From Megamonas sp. UBA1796 (GTDB taxonomy: Bacteria; Bacillota; Negativicutes; Selenomonadales; Selenomonadaceae): DNA of 64,000 bases. Under the pieces are notes generated by a model that was given only the letters and a program-made list of their open reading frames with translations, searched no databases and was not told where the DNA came from. This document shows, in pieces, positions 33,712 through 42,370 of this stretch (position 1 is the first letter of the stretch; each line of letters starts with the position of its first letter). The translations under genes were made by a program, and so were the position numbers. The DNA lies in assembly GCA_002319795.1 (NCBI GenBank), contig DCFU01000028.1, forward strand, positions 1-64,000, read 5' to 3'.

Positions 33712-33723
33712 TGGTACGTACAT
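33712..33723 (+). promoter_or_regulatory. GntR operator variant upstream of agaS
   Basis: TGGTACGTACAT differs from the perfect palindrome TGGTACGTACCA by one base. It lies 23 bases before the agaS start in the 58-base gap after the regulator gene. Confidence 0.65.
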
Positions 33724-33745
33724 CATTACCAATGGAGGTAAAAGA

Positions 33746-34927
33746 ATGAATTCATGGAATTTATCAAATAAACAATTAAAAGAAAGAGGAGCGGAAAATA
33801 CAGCAAAAGAAATTTGTCAACAACCGGATGCATGGGAAGAAACTTTAAGGCTTTTGGAAGATGAAAAAGAAGAAATTGATGCTTTCGTGAAACCACTTCT
33901 TGCTAAGCGGGAACTACGGATTATTTTTACGGGGGCAGGGACGTCCGCTTATGTGGGTGATATTATTGCACCATATCTTAGAGAGAAAATTGGCAAAGAT
34001 GCATGGGCAATCGCAACGACAGATATTGTAGCAACACCGAAACAATATTTGCTGGCACACAAACCAACTGTATTGATTTCATTTGCACGGAGCGGCGACA
34101 GCCCGGAAAGTATTGGTGCTTTTGATTTAGCAGAACAGCTGATTGATGAAATTTACCATATTGTCATCACCTGTAATCCTAAGGGGGCGCTTGTCGACAG
34201 AGCAAAGAAAAAAAGTGGCCATACACTGGTACTCTATATGCCAAAAAATACAAATGACCTTGGCTTTGCGATGACGAGCAGCTTCACCTGTATGCTGCTT
34301 AGTGGACTGATGGTTTTTGATATGGATAATTTCTCTAAAAATGCTGCCTTGGTAAGAAAAATTGCTGCTTGTGGCAGGAGAATTTTGCAGGATGGGAATG
34401 AGGCTGACAATCTTGGAAAGAGTGGCTTCGAGCGGATTACCTTCCTGGGTTCCGGTGCGCTCTACGGCTTGGCGAGAGAAACATGTCTCAAGGTTCTGGA
34501 ACTTACGGCAGGAAAGATTGCTGCCGTATCAGAAAGTGTGATGGGCTTTCGTCATGGTCCGAAATCTATTATTAATGATCGGACACTGGTGGTTATGCTT
34601 CTTTCATCACAAGCATATACGCATGCGTATGAAATGGATTTTCTTAGAGAACTTTATCATGATGCAGGCGCATTTAAGGTAATGACAATGAGTTCTGCGC
34701 CAGATAAAGAAGCTGCTGAACTGGCGGATTATTCTCTTGTGGTGGATAAAGAAGCCGGAGAGCCATGGGGAGAAGATGCATACATGGCTTTGGCGTATGT
34801 ATTGTTTGACCATATTTTCGCGTTGTCGGCCTCTATCACGGTGGGGATTGCGCCGGATACACCGTGTCCGAGCGGAAATGTAAACCGTGTTGTAAAAGGG
34901 GTGACGCTGCATCCCTTTAAGAACTGA
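33746..34927 (+). CDS. agaS: Galactosamine-6-phosphate deaminase/isomerase, SIS-domain AgaS
   Basis: A 393-residue cytosolic protein with two SIS (sugar isomerase) domains. The first has IIFTGAGTSAYVGD and VLISFARSGDSPES; the second has ITFLGSGALYGLARETCLKVLEL and ESVMGFRHGPKS. These match AgaS, which converts galactosamine-6-phosphate to tagatose-6-phosphate with release of ammonia. Neighbours supply every other step: PTS uptake, deacetylase, PfkB kinase and aldolase. Start ATG 33746 with GGAGG. A GntR operator variant lies just upstream. Confidence 0.9.
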   Translation: MNSWNLSNKQLKERGAENTAKEICQQPDAWEETLRLLEDEKEEIDAFVKPLLAKRELRIIFTGAGTSAYVGDIIAPYLREKIGKDAWAIATTDIVATPKQYLLAHKPTVLISFARSGDSPESIGAFDLAEQLIDEIYHIVITCNPKGALVDRAKKKSGHTLVLYMPKNTNDLGFAMTSSFTCMLLSGLMVFDMDNFSKNAALVRKIAACGRRILQDGNEADNLGKSGFERITFLGSGALYGLARETCLKVLELTAGKIAAVSESVMGFRHGPKSIINDRTLVVMLLSSQAYTHAYEMDFLRELYHDAGAFKVMTMSSAPDKEAAELADYSLVVDKEAGEPWGEDAYMALAYVLFDHIFALSASITVGIAPDTPCPSGNVNRVVKGVTLHPFKN

Positions 34928-34963
34928 TACAAGAAATCAATAAGATTTAAGGAGGTCTTTACA

Positions 34964-35440
34964 ATGCCGGATATTTTACTCACTCGTGTAGACAATCGTT
35001 TAATTCATGGACAGGTGGGAATGACTTGGGCGAATCATTTGGGAGCTAATCTGATTATTGTAGCCAACGATGAAGTCGCGGAAGATGAGGTACAGCAGGA
35101 TCTCATGGATATGGCTGTTTCCAGCCTGGCTGAAACAAGATATTTCACTTTGCAAAAGACCATTGATGTTATTAACCTTGCAGGTAACTGGCAGCATATT
35201 TTCCTCGTAGTCAAAACACCGCAGGATGCTTTGAAGCTGGTTGAGAACGGTGTACCCATAAAGGTACTGAATATTGGGAATATGCATTTTCAGGAAGGGA
35301 AAAAGCAGATAACCAGTACTATTTCGGTAGATGAAAATGATAAGGCCACTTTTCGTCGTTTGCTGGAACTGGGAGTAAAGGTTGAACTTCGCAAAGTACC
35401 GGATGATCCGATTCTTCCGGTAGAGAGGATATTTGAATAG
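34964..35440 (+). CDS. agaV: PTS EIIB, N-acetylgalactosamine/galactosamine type (AgaV-like)
   Basis: A 158-residue cytosolic phosphotransfer protein with the active site TRVDNRLIHGQ; the phosphorylated histidine is residue 15. It continues GMTWANHLGANLIIVANDEVAEDEVQQ, as in GalNAc-type EIIBs. It takes phosphate from the AgaF-like EIIA and phosphorylates the incoming sugar. ATG 34964 follows AAGGAGG. The assignment to GalNAc rather than another amino sugar rests on the surrounding enzymes. Confidence 0.88.
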   Translation: MPDILLTRVDNRLIHGQVGMTWANHLGANLIIVANDEVAEDEVQQDLMDMAVSSLAETRYFTLQKTIDVINLAGNWQHIFLVVKTPQDALKLVENGVPIKVLNIGNMHFQEGKKQITSTISVDENDKATFRRLLELGVKVELRKVPDDPILPVERIFE

Positions 35441-35453
35441 TAATTTTAATAAG

Positions 35454-35461
35454 TGGTACGT
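35454..35461 (+). promoter_or_regulatory. GntR half-operator upstream of the EIIC gene
   Basis: TGGTACGT matches the left half of the TGGTACGTACCA palindrome, 40 bases before the EIIC start. The right half is not conserved. It could be a weak internal site or chance. Confidence 0.35.
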
Positions 35462-35500
35462 TGCTGCAGAATTACAAAATTATAAAAGGGGGATTTGTTC

Positions 35501-36286
35501 ATGGATGTAAGTTTTATGCAAATATTGATGGTAACGTTATGGGCTTTCGTTATAGGTATTGATCAATTCAATGGTTTGTTTCACATTCACCGTCCATTAG
35601 TAACCGGCCTTGTGGTTGGTTGCATTTTAGGGGATGTGCAAACTGGGTTGATCACAGGCGCGACCTTAGAGCTGGTTGCCATGGGTATGGTGCCGTTGGC
35701 CGGGGCTCAGCCACCGAATATGGTTATTGGTGGTGTGATCGGAGTTTCCTTTGCAATTATATCTAAATTGCAGCCAGAAGCTGCTGTAGCAATTGCGATT
35801 CCGTTTGCTATTGCTGCGCAGGGATGCGTGACGTTGATTTTTACTGCTTTTTCACCGCTTATGCATAAAGCGGATCGCTGGGCGGATGAATGCAATACGA
35901 ATGCAATCTGCTTACTGAATTATGCAGGAATGCTTACACATGGTAGTTTTTTTGCACTTGTTACTTTTTTGCCTATTTATTTTGGAGCCTCCTCTGCCCA
36001 AGCAATTGTTGAATCGGTTCCAGCATGGATTCTCGGTGGACTTGGTGTTGCAGGCGGAATGATGCCGGCGATTGGTTTTGCCATGTTGCTTAAAATTATG
36101 CTTAAGAAGGAATATGTGGCATTTCTGTTAGCTGGTTTCATTTTGGTTACGTATTTCAAGATTTCTATTTTGGGCTTGGCGGTTCTTGGAGCCTGTATAG
36201 CTCTGTATGATTTTTATTCTCATCCTGAAGATCATACTAAGGTAAAAACGGCAAATCAGGGGGTGCGTCAAAATGGCGGAATCTAA
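35501..36286 (+). CDS. agaW: PTS EIIC, N-acetylgalactosamine/galactosamine type (AgaW-like)
   Basis: A 261-residue inner-membrane channel subunit. ATG 35501 follows GGGGGA by eight bases; a TTG two codons earlier is less likely. It has HRPLVTGLVVGCILGDVQTGLITGATLEL, MGMVPLAGAQPPNMVIGGVIG and several further helices, the sorbose/GalNAc EIIC pattern. It forms the translocation unit with the EIID whose gene overlaps it by 14 bases. Confidence 0.9.
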   Translation: MDVSFMQILMVTLWAFVIGIDQFNGLFHIHRPLVTGLVVGCILGDVQTGLITGATLELVAMGMVPLAGAQPPNMVIGGVIGVSFAIISKLQPEAAVAIAIPFAIAAQGCVTLIFTAFSPLMHKADRWADECNTNAICLLNYAGMLTHGSFFALVTFLPIYFGASSAQAIVESVPAWILGGLGVAGGMMPAIGFAMLLKIMLKKEYVAFLLAGFILVTYFKISILGLAVLGACIALYDFYSHPEDHTKVKTANQGVRQNGGI

Positions 36287-37118
36287 TGTGGCACGAAAAG
36301 AAACTTTAGAATATCAGGATCAGACAGTAAAAAAGGTCGTAACTGCATCCGATCTTGTAAACATGGTCTGGAGATCACTTTTTTTGCAGGCATCCTTCAA
36401 TTATGAACGCATGCAGGCATGTGGCTGGTTGTATGGTATTTTGCCTGTACTTAAGAAGATACATACGAATAAGGCTGATTTGGCAAAGTCCATGAAGATG
36501 CATTTGGAATTTTTTAATACACATCCCTTCCTGGTTAATTTCATCATGGGACTTGTAATTGCCATGGAAGAAAATAAAAAGGATCAGGATACTATCCGGG
36601 CAATTAAAGTGGCTACTATGGGGCCTCTGGGTGGTATAGGCGATGCTCTTTGCTGGCTGACACTTTTGCCTATTACAGCGGGATTGGGTGCGTCTATGGC
36701 TATGGGTGCAGATCCAAATCCATTGGGTCCAATTATTTTCCTGGTTCTTTTTAATATCGTGCATTTCAGCCTTCGTTTTGGTTTGATGCGGTATGGCTAT
36801 TATACCGGTGTCAAGGCGATTGCTACCATGAAGGAACAGACAAAGCGGATTTCACATGCGGCATCGATTATCGGTCTTACAGTTGTTGGCGGGCTGATTG
36901 CCTCTATGATTAAACTGAAAATCGCCTGGGTCATTGTGGTTGGGCAAGCCAGTATAGCTTTGCAGGATAAGGTTTTTGATGCTATTATGCCGAATATGCT
37001 GCCATTTGCCTATACGATTTTAATGTATTATCTTTTGAAAAAAAGTTATTCACCAGTCAAGCTGATTCTTTTTACAATTGTTCTTGGTATTGCCGGGAAA
37101 GGTATTGGGATTTTCTAG
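36273..37118 (+). CDS. agaE: PTS EIID, N-acetylgalactosamine/galactosamine type (AgaE-like)
   Basis: A 281-residue membrane subunit. Blocks in order: MVWRSLFLQASFNYERMQACGWLYGILP, FFNTHPFLVNFIMGLVIAMEE, IKVATMGPLGGIGDALCW and C-terminal helices; the central glycine-rich stretch is the family signature. ATG 36273 lies inside the 3' end of the EIIC gene with GGGGGT as ribosome site, so the two are translationally coupled. Confidence 0.9.
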   Translation: MAESNVARKETLEYQDQTVKKVVTASDLVNMVWRSLFLQASFNYERMQACGWLYGILPVLKKIHTNKADLAKSMKMHLEFFNTHPFLVNFIMGLVIAMEENKKDQDTIRAIKVATMGPLGGIGDALCWLTLLPITAGLGASMAMGADPNPLGPIIFLVLFNIVHFSLRFGLMRYGYYTGVKAIATMKEQTKRISHAASIIGLTVVGGLIASMIKLKIAWVIVVGQASIALQDKVFDAIMPNMLPFAYTILMYYLLKKSYSPVKLILFTIVLGIAGKGIGIF

Positions 37119-37216
37119 ATATAAGGAGGGGATGCCGACGCTGCGCAGCTTACTTATAGATGCAAATTTTGTGCTTGCGTTGGCACCTTTTGCCTATAAC
37201 AGAAGGGGATTTTTCA

Positions 37217-37636
37217 ATGGTGGGTGTAATTATAACGGGTCATGGTTGTTTTGCAGAGGGTTTGTTTTCAGCCCTGAAGGTAATAGCGGGAGAACCAAAA
37301 CAGGTCAGGGCTGTAAATTTCCTGGAAGGAGATACATCTGCGGATTTAGAAAAGCATTTGGAAGAGGCGGCAGAGTCTCTTGCGGGTGAGCAGCTTGTTT
37401 TTTTAACAGATATCGCCGGTGGTTCACCGTATAGGCAGGCGGTACTCTTGTCCAGAAGGTTACCGCAGGAATGCAGGGTATTCAGCGGCACAAATATGCC
37501 GTTCCTGCTTAAGTTGATTTTTGACAGGGAGCCTGGAATCAAAGAATTAGAAACGCATTGGCTGGGGGAAGATATTCAGGTTCAGGTGTTTCATGAAAAG
37601 AAAAAAAGCGTGCGTGTACAGGCAGGTGGGATATAG
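37217..37636 (+). CDS. agaF: PTS EIIA, N-acetylgalactosamine/galactosamine type (AgaF-like)
   Basis: Start ATG 37217 follows AAGGGGAT, giving 139 residues. It opens VGVIITGHGCFAEGLFSAL with the phosphorylated histidine at position 9, then VFLTDIAGGSPYRQAVLL and VFSGTNMPFLL. It accepts phosphate from HPr. The stop overlaps the GTG of the deacetylase gene by one base. The preceding 98 bases after EIID carry no gene. Confidence 0.9.
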   Translation: MVGVIITGHGCFAEGLFSALKVIAGEPKQVRAVNFLEGDTSADLEKHLEEAAESLAGEQLVFLTDIAGGSPYRQAVLLSRRLPQECRVFSGTNMPFLLKLIFDREPGIKELETHWLGEDIQVQVFHEKKKSVRVQAGGI

Positions 37637-38793
37637 TGGCAATCAGCGCATTTGAAGCAGATGAAATCTTTGCGGAAAATGGTATTGAACGAAGCAGCCT
37701 GCTGCTTGTAAAAGATGGACGATTTGCCGGTTTTATCAGCAGCGAGCAGGCCGCTATAGAAAATATTCCGGTGGAACGTTTTCCGGGTTGTCTGCTGTTG
37801 CCTGGCCTTTTTGACAGTCATATCCATGGGGCGCTGGGACGGGACACTATGGACGGCAGCAGGGAGTCTCTGGATATTATAGGGAAGTATTTGCTGTCAG
37901 AGGGAACAACGTCATGGATGCCGACAACGGTAACAGCTGACATGGAAAGTATCAGCCGTGCTTTGAAAAATTTGGCGGACTATAAGTCTGTGGCTGAGGA
38001 TACTGCGAGGACCTATGGCTGCTTTGTGGAGGGGCCATATTTGACAGCTGAGCATCGTGGTGCGCATCCAGCAGAATATTTGCGGGAAGTATCGCTAGAT
38101 GAATTCGAGCAATTAGCTTCTGCTGGCCCCGTAACAGCATTGGCCGTGGCACCAGAAAAAAAAGGTGCAGATGCTTTTATACAGGAGTTGGCATTGCGGG
38201 GGATACATATTTCATTGGCACATACGAGTGCATCCTATGAGGAAAGCATCAAGGCGATTGAAAACGGTGCGGATGGAGTGGTGCATACTTTTTGTGGCAT
38301 GTCGCCGTTGCATCATCGCAATCCCTCCTTGCTGGGTGCCGCATTGACGCGGGATGATGTTTATACGGAACTTATTGCGGATGGAATCCATGTTAAAAAG
38401 CCAGCCATGGATATTCTTCTTCGGTGTAAACCTAAGAACAGGATGATTTTGGTAAGCGATGCGATTTCGGCGACAGGCTTGCCGGATGGCGAATATGTGC
38501 TCGGTGTTGAAAAGGTGCAGGTCAAAGGCGGTATATCGCGCACAAGCAGTGGCTCCCTGGCAGGGAGCACTACAGTATTACTGGCTGAGGTGCGACGGCT
38601 TATTCTGGAACTGGGCGCAGAGCCGTTGTCTGCGGTTCATATGGCATCGCTTAACCCAAGCCGGCGTTTTGGACTGGAGCATGAAATTGGAAGTATAAAA
38701 GCGGGGAAACAGGCTGATTTCCTTGTAGTAAATAAACGCTATGAACTAAGGGAAGTATGGAAAAATGGTAAAAAAGCCGTTGCAAGGAGATAA
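37636..38793 (+). CDS. agaA: N-acetylgalactosamine/N-acetylglucosamine-6-phosphate deacetylase (AgaA/NagA)
   Basis: A 385-residue cytosolic amidohydrolase that removes acetate from GalNAc-6-phosphate. GTG 37636 overlaps the EIIA stop. Motifs: LFDSHIHGALG (His62 and His64), EGPYLTAEHRGAH with the catalytic-site glutamate, ISLAHTSASYEE, HTFCGMSPLHHRNP and VSDAISATGLPDG with the catalytic aspartate. NagA is the closest well-known relative; the aga context makes GalNAc-6-phosphate the likely substrate, though cross-activity with GlcNAc-6-phosphate is common. Confidence 0.88.
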   Translation: MAISAFEADEIFAENGIERSSLLLVKDGRFAGFISSEQAAIENIPVERFPGCLLLPGLFDSHIHGALGRDTMDGSRESLDIIGKYLLSEGTTSWMPTTVTADMESISRALKNLADYKSVAEDTARTYGCFVEGPYLTAEHRGAHPAEYLREVSLDEFEQLASAGPVTALAVAPEKKGADAFIQELALRGIHISLAHTSASYEESIKAIENGADGVVHTFCGMSPLHHRNPSLLGAALTRDDVYTELIADGIHVKKPAMDILLRCKPKNRMILVSDAISATGLPDGEYVLGVEKVQVKGGISRTSSGSLAGSTTVLLAEVRRLILELGAEPLSAVHMASLNPSRRFGLEHEIGSIKAGKQADFLVVNKRYELREVWKNGKKAVARR

Positions 38794-38798
38794 TTGAT

Positions 38799-39653
38799 AT
38801 GAAATTAACAAATACAAAAAACATGCTGTTGGATGCACAGAAAAGGCACTATGCGGTACCGGCATTTAATATCCATAATTTGGAAACATTTCAGGTAGTC
38901 GTAGAGGTTTGTGAGGAAATGCGTTCTCCGGCTATTTTGGCAGCGACCCCGTCAACGGTAAAATATGCAGATAAAGACTATCTTATTGCGCTTACGGGGA
39001 CAGCGATGGAAAAAATTACAGTACCGATTGCTTTTCATTTAGACCATTATGAGAATGTAAAAGATATTAAGGAAATTATTGCAGCGGGATGCCGTAGTGT
39101 CATGATTGATGCATCCAAGTTTCCGTTGGAACAAAATATAGCAACCGTAAAGGATGTTGTAGATTTTGCTCATTTTTGTGGGGCTTCCGTCGAAGCTGAG
39201 CTTGGGACACTGGTAGGTATCGAGGATGATTTAATTATAGATGAAAAGGACAGTCTATATACAAATCCGAATGAAGCGGTGAAATTCGCTGAGGCTACAG
39301 GTATTGATACTTTAGCGGTTGCCATAGGAACCGCACATGGACTCTATAAGGGAACGCCAAAGCTTGATTTTGACCGGCTTCTAGCAATCCGTCAAGAAGT
39401 CAGTATCCCGCTTGTATTGCATGGTGCATCGGATGTACCGGATGCACTCGTCAAAAAAGCAATTTCACTCGGTATTTGTAAGGTCAATGTAGCAACAGAC
39501 CTGAAAATTCCGTTTTCTAATGCAATAAAGCAATTCTTCAAGGAAAACCCGTTGGCGAATGATCCCAGAAAATATCTCACTCCGGCAAAAGAAGCTATGA
39601 AGGTGGTTGTACAACATAAGATTGAGGTTTGCGGCAGTGCTGACCGTTATTGA
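38799..39653 (+). CDS. agaY: Class II tagatose-1,6-bisphosphate aldolase (GatY/KbaY/AgaY)
   Basis: A 284-residue zinc-dependent aldolase splitting tagatose-1,6-bisphosphate into DHAP and glyceraldehyde-3-phosphate. Motifs: YAVPAFNIHNLE, the catalytic aspartate and zinc histidine in HLDHYE (Asp82, His83), EAELGTLVG, AIGTAHGLYKG and LHGASDVP, and the phosphate-binding KVNVATDLK. Length equals that of GatY/KbaY. It starts five bases after the deacetylase stop. Fructose-bisphosphate aldolase activity cannot be excluded by sequence alone. Confidence 0.88.
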   Translation: MKLTNTKNMLLDAQKRHYAVPAFNIHNLETFQVVVEVCEEMRSPAILAATPSTVKYADKDYLIALTGTAMEKITVPIAFHLDHYENVKDIKEIIAAGCRSVMIDASKFPLEQNIATVKDVVDFAHFCGASVEAELGTLVGIEDDLIIDEKDSLYTNPNEAVKFAEATGIDTLAVAIGTAHGLYKGTPKLDFDRLLAIRQEVSIPLVLHGASDVPDALVKKAISLGICKVNVATDLKIPFSNAIKQFFKENPLANDPRKYLTPAKEAMKVVVQHKIEVCGSADRY

Positions 39654-39668
39654 GGGAGAAAAATACGT

Positions 39669-40613
39669 ATGATACTTATAGTCAATATGAACACTTCCTT
39701 AGATAAGCATTATGAAATGAAGCAGTTTGAAATCAATACGGTTATGCGTGCTGACCATGTAGATAATACCCCTGGGGGTAAGGGAATCCATGTGGCAAAT
39801 GTTTTGCAGGCTTTTGACGAGAAATGTCTGCTTACAGGGATGCTTGGGGGAAAAACAGGTGAATTTATAGAAGAAAAACTGCAGGAGCGAAGATTAGCAT
39901 ACGATTTTCAAAAAATCCAGGGAGAGACCCGTTCCTGTCTGGCTTTTACGACGAGTGATGGAATGCAGACCGAAGTCCTCGAGGCAGGTCCAAGCGTTAG
40001 CGCAGAGGAATATGCGGAATTTATCAAGAGATATGCGAAGCTGGTGCGTAATGCATCTTTGCTCGTTTGTTCGGGAAGTGTACCGCAAAATGTTCCGGAA
40101 ACCGTGTATGCGGATTTGATTCGTATTGCCAAGGATTATGAATGTAAGGTGTTTTTGGACACAAGTGGACGGCTGCTGCAAGCAGGGATTCAGATGAAGC
40201 CGTATTTTATTAAGCCCAATCGAACGGAATTGGAAACGCTTTGCAAACGAAAAATGGATTCTGTAGAGGACATTATAGGGGAAATTAAAGCGTTTTTAGC
40301 ACAAGGCATTCCACTGGTTACGGTGTCATTGGGAGAAGACGGTTCTTTGCTGGGTTATAAAGACAATATTTATCGGGTGCATGTTCCCAAGGTGAAAGTC
40401 GAAAATCCAGTTGGGTCAGGGGATGCTTTTGTAGCCGGAATGACCCTTGGTATACAGCGAGGGCTGGAGCCTCAAAAAGCGGTCTGCTTTGCGGCTGCCT
40501 GTGGCACCGCGAATGCAATGGAAAAAGAAAGTGGATTTGTTCAACGTGGCACGGTGGAAGAGCTTTTACCACAAATTTGGATAGAAGAATGTTGTTTATC
40601 AGGAAAATTTTAA
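39669..40613 (+). CDS. PfkB-family tagatose-6-phosphate/1-phosphofructokinase (LacC-like)
   Basis: A 314-residue cytosolic kinase. N-terminal ILIVNMNTSLDKHYEM and the first PfkB signature GGKGIHVANVL bind the sugar. The second signature, NPVGSGDAFVAGMTLG, holds the catalytic aspartate and the anion hole. LacC and FruK share this pattern; the operon, with AgaS and a tagatose-bisphosphate aldolase, points to tagatose-6-phosphate as substrate. Last gene of the aga cluster; no clear T-tract terminator follows in the next 150 bases. Confidence 0.88.
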   Translation: MILIVNMNTSLDKHYEMKQFEINTVMRADHVDNTPGGKGIHVANVLQAFDEKCLLTGMLGGKTGEFIEEKLQERRLAYDFQKIQGETRSCLAFTTSDGMQTEVLEAGPSVSAEEYAEFIKRYAKLVRNASLLVCSGSVPQNVPETVYADLIRIAKDYECKVFLDTSGRLLQAGIQMKPYFIKPNRTELETLCKRKMDSVEDIIGEIKAFLAQGIPLVTVSLGEDGSLLGYKDNIYRVHVPKVKVENPVGSGDAFVAGMTLGIQRGLEPQKAVCFAAACGTANAMEKESGFVQRGTVEELLPQIWIEECCLSGKF

Positions 40614-40766
40614 AACACAGGTCAGTATTTCATAGTGTATAGAAAATAAAAATGTGATAGCGTAATTTTAAGATAATAGATGTAAAATTCGCGTATTACT
40701 ACGTGACCAGATGCCATAAAAACTGAATAATCGGCGTTAAATGATAAGATGAAACGGGAGGATATA

Positions 40767-42089
40767 ATGATGATGAGAAGATTTCTATGTATACTCGGTA
40801 TTGTCCTGCTGACGATTTCAACTACGGCGCAAGCGGCACAGGTGGATCATTCGGCCAATTTACACAAGAACTATCAGCTGAAAGAAATGGTGGTACTGAG
40901 TCGGCACAATATCCGTTCACCGCTGTCAGGCAATGGTTCGGCACTGACAAATATTACACCGCACAAATGGTTTTCATGGACATCAGCACCTGGCGATTTG
41001 TCCTTGCGCGGCGGAGAACTTGAGACGTTAATGGGGCAGTATTTCCGTCAAAGGCTCGTGAGCGAAGGTTTAATGACCGAAAACTATCAGCCAAAAGAAG
41101 GCGAGATGCGTTTTTATGCCAATTCGATGCAGCGCACGATCGCTACTGCGCAATATTTTTCCAGTGGAATGCTGCCTGTAGCGAATGTGCAGATCGAACA
41201 CAAATTTGCTCCGAGCAAGATGGATCCGGTATTCAGTCCTATGCTCACTTTCGTAAGTGACGCTTTTCGTGCGGAGGCATTGAAACAAATCAGCACGATG
41301 GGCGGCAGCAAGGGACTGCAAGGTATTGGTGGACAACTCGCAGGCGATTATAAACAGCTGGAAGAGGTCCTTGATATTACAAAATCCGATGCTTGCAAAA
41401 AGGATGGTATTGATAAATTCCATACGGATGACCTCGAAATTGTACTTGATTTAAATAAGGAACCGGTCATGCGTGGTTCACTGAAGCTGGCTACGCAGGC
41501 AAGTGATGCTTTAGTTCTGCAATACTATGAGGAACCAGATCCGGTAAAAGCTGCATTCAATCATAAGCTTACGACAAAAGAGTGGGAACAGATTGGTCAT
41601 GTGAAGGATGTCTATGGAGATGTGCTTTTTGCAGCCCCAGTGGTAGCGGTCAATGTTGCTCATCCGCTTTTGCAGGTGATGAACGATGAACTGGCAATGG
41701 ACGGGCGTAAATTCACTTTCCTCTGCGGACATGATGCTAACATCACTAGTGTACTCGCTGCCCTTGATGCTGCTCCTTACTCCTTGCCGCAGAGCATCGA
41801 GAAAGAAACGCCGATTGGCTCGAAACTTGTTATAGAGAAATGGGCAGGCAAAGATGGGCAGGAATACGCTTCACTCAGTCTTGTCTATCAGAGTGTAGAT
41901 CAACTGCGCAATCGTACAATGCTTTCGCTTGATACGCCTCCGATGATTTATTCCTTGACACTTAATGGACTAAAACAAAATGCGGATGGCCTTTATCGGC
42001 TCAGCGACGTACAGCAGCGTTTTAAGGATGCGATCGCTGCCTACGATAAATTACCGGCAGACAGCCAGTCGGTAGCGAAGGCTGCTTAA
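40767..42089 (+). CDS. Periplasmic histidine acid phosphatase (glucose-1-phosphatase/phytase type)
   Basis: Start ATG 40767, six bases after GGGAGG, giving 440 residues. The signal peptide FLCILGIVLLTISTTAQA is followed by the phosphatase motif LSRHNIRSPL (RHNxRxP, nucleophile histidine in SRHN); Asn after RH matches E. coli glucose-1-phosphatase Agp rather than the RHG of phytases. The proton-donor region is FLCGHDANI (HD). MRFYANSMQRTIATAQYF is the conserved second arginine region. It releases phosphate from sugar or inositol phosphates in the periplasm. Single gene with its own terminator. Confidence 0.88.
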   Translation: MMMRRFLCILGIVLLTISTTAQAAQVDHSANLHKNYQLKEMVVLSRHNIRSPLSGNGSALTNITPHKWFSWTSAPGDLSLRGGELETLMGQYFRQRLVSEGLMTENYQPKEGEMRFYANSMQRTIATAQYFSSGMLPVANVQIEHKFAPSKMDPVFSPMLTFVSDAFRAEALKQISTMGGSKGLQGIGGQLAGDYKQLEEVLDITKSDACKKDGIDKFHTDDLEIVLDLNKEPVMRGSLKLATQASDALVLQYYEEPDPVKAAFNHKLTTKEWEQIGHVKDVYGDVLFAAPVVAVNVAHPLLQVMNDELAMDGRKFTFLCGHDANITSVLAALDAAPYSLPQSIEKETPIGSKLVIEKWAGKDGQEYASLSLVYQSVDQLRNRTMLSLDTPPMIYSLTLNGLKQNADGLYRLSDVQQRFKDAIAAYDKLPADSQSVAKAA

Positions 42090-42141
42090 AGGGTACAATA
42101 AAAATTCCCTCAATTTGAAGTGATTTCATAAAATTAGATTT

Positions 42142-42173
42142 AAGCGTAGCAGCATCATCCTGCTGCGCTTTTT
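42142..42173 (+). terminator. Terminator after the phosphatase gene
   Basis: Stem AAGCGTAGCAG/CTGCTGCGCTT (42142-42152, 42160-42170, one G-U pair) followed by T. Confidence 0.85.
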
Positions 42174-42303
42174 CTATGCCGATAAAAATGTGTGAATAGT
42201 ATAAAATATATTATGAAACAAAGAAGGTCGCGCAGGTGATCTAAGTCCCTGGGGGGAAGTAAGCTCTGTGTTTTTGTAGGAGCGCGTTTAAGAAAATAAG
42301 TTG

Positions 42304-42359
42304 TTGACTTTAGTATCCACAAATAGTAAAGTAACTTTATAAAGTAATTTTATAAAGTA
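42304..42359 (+). promoter_or_regulatory. ROK promoter with 13-bp tandem repeats
   Basis: TTGACT (42304-42309), 17 bases, TAAAGT (42327-42332). Over and after the -10 lie tandem copies GTAACTTTATAAA (42331-42343) and GTAATTTTATAAA (42344-42356) plus a third partial copy. The palindrome CTTTATAAAG spans 42335-42344. Likely ROK binding sites that give autoregulation. Confidence 0.55.
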
Positions 42360-42370
42360 GAGGCATGAAT

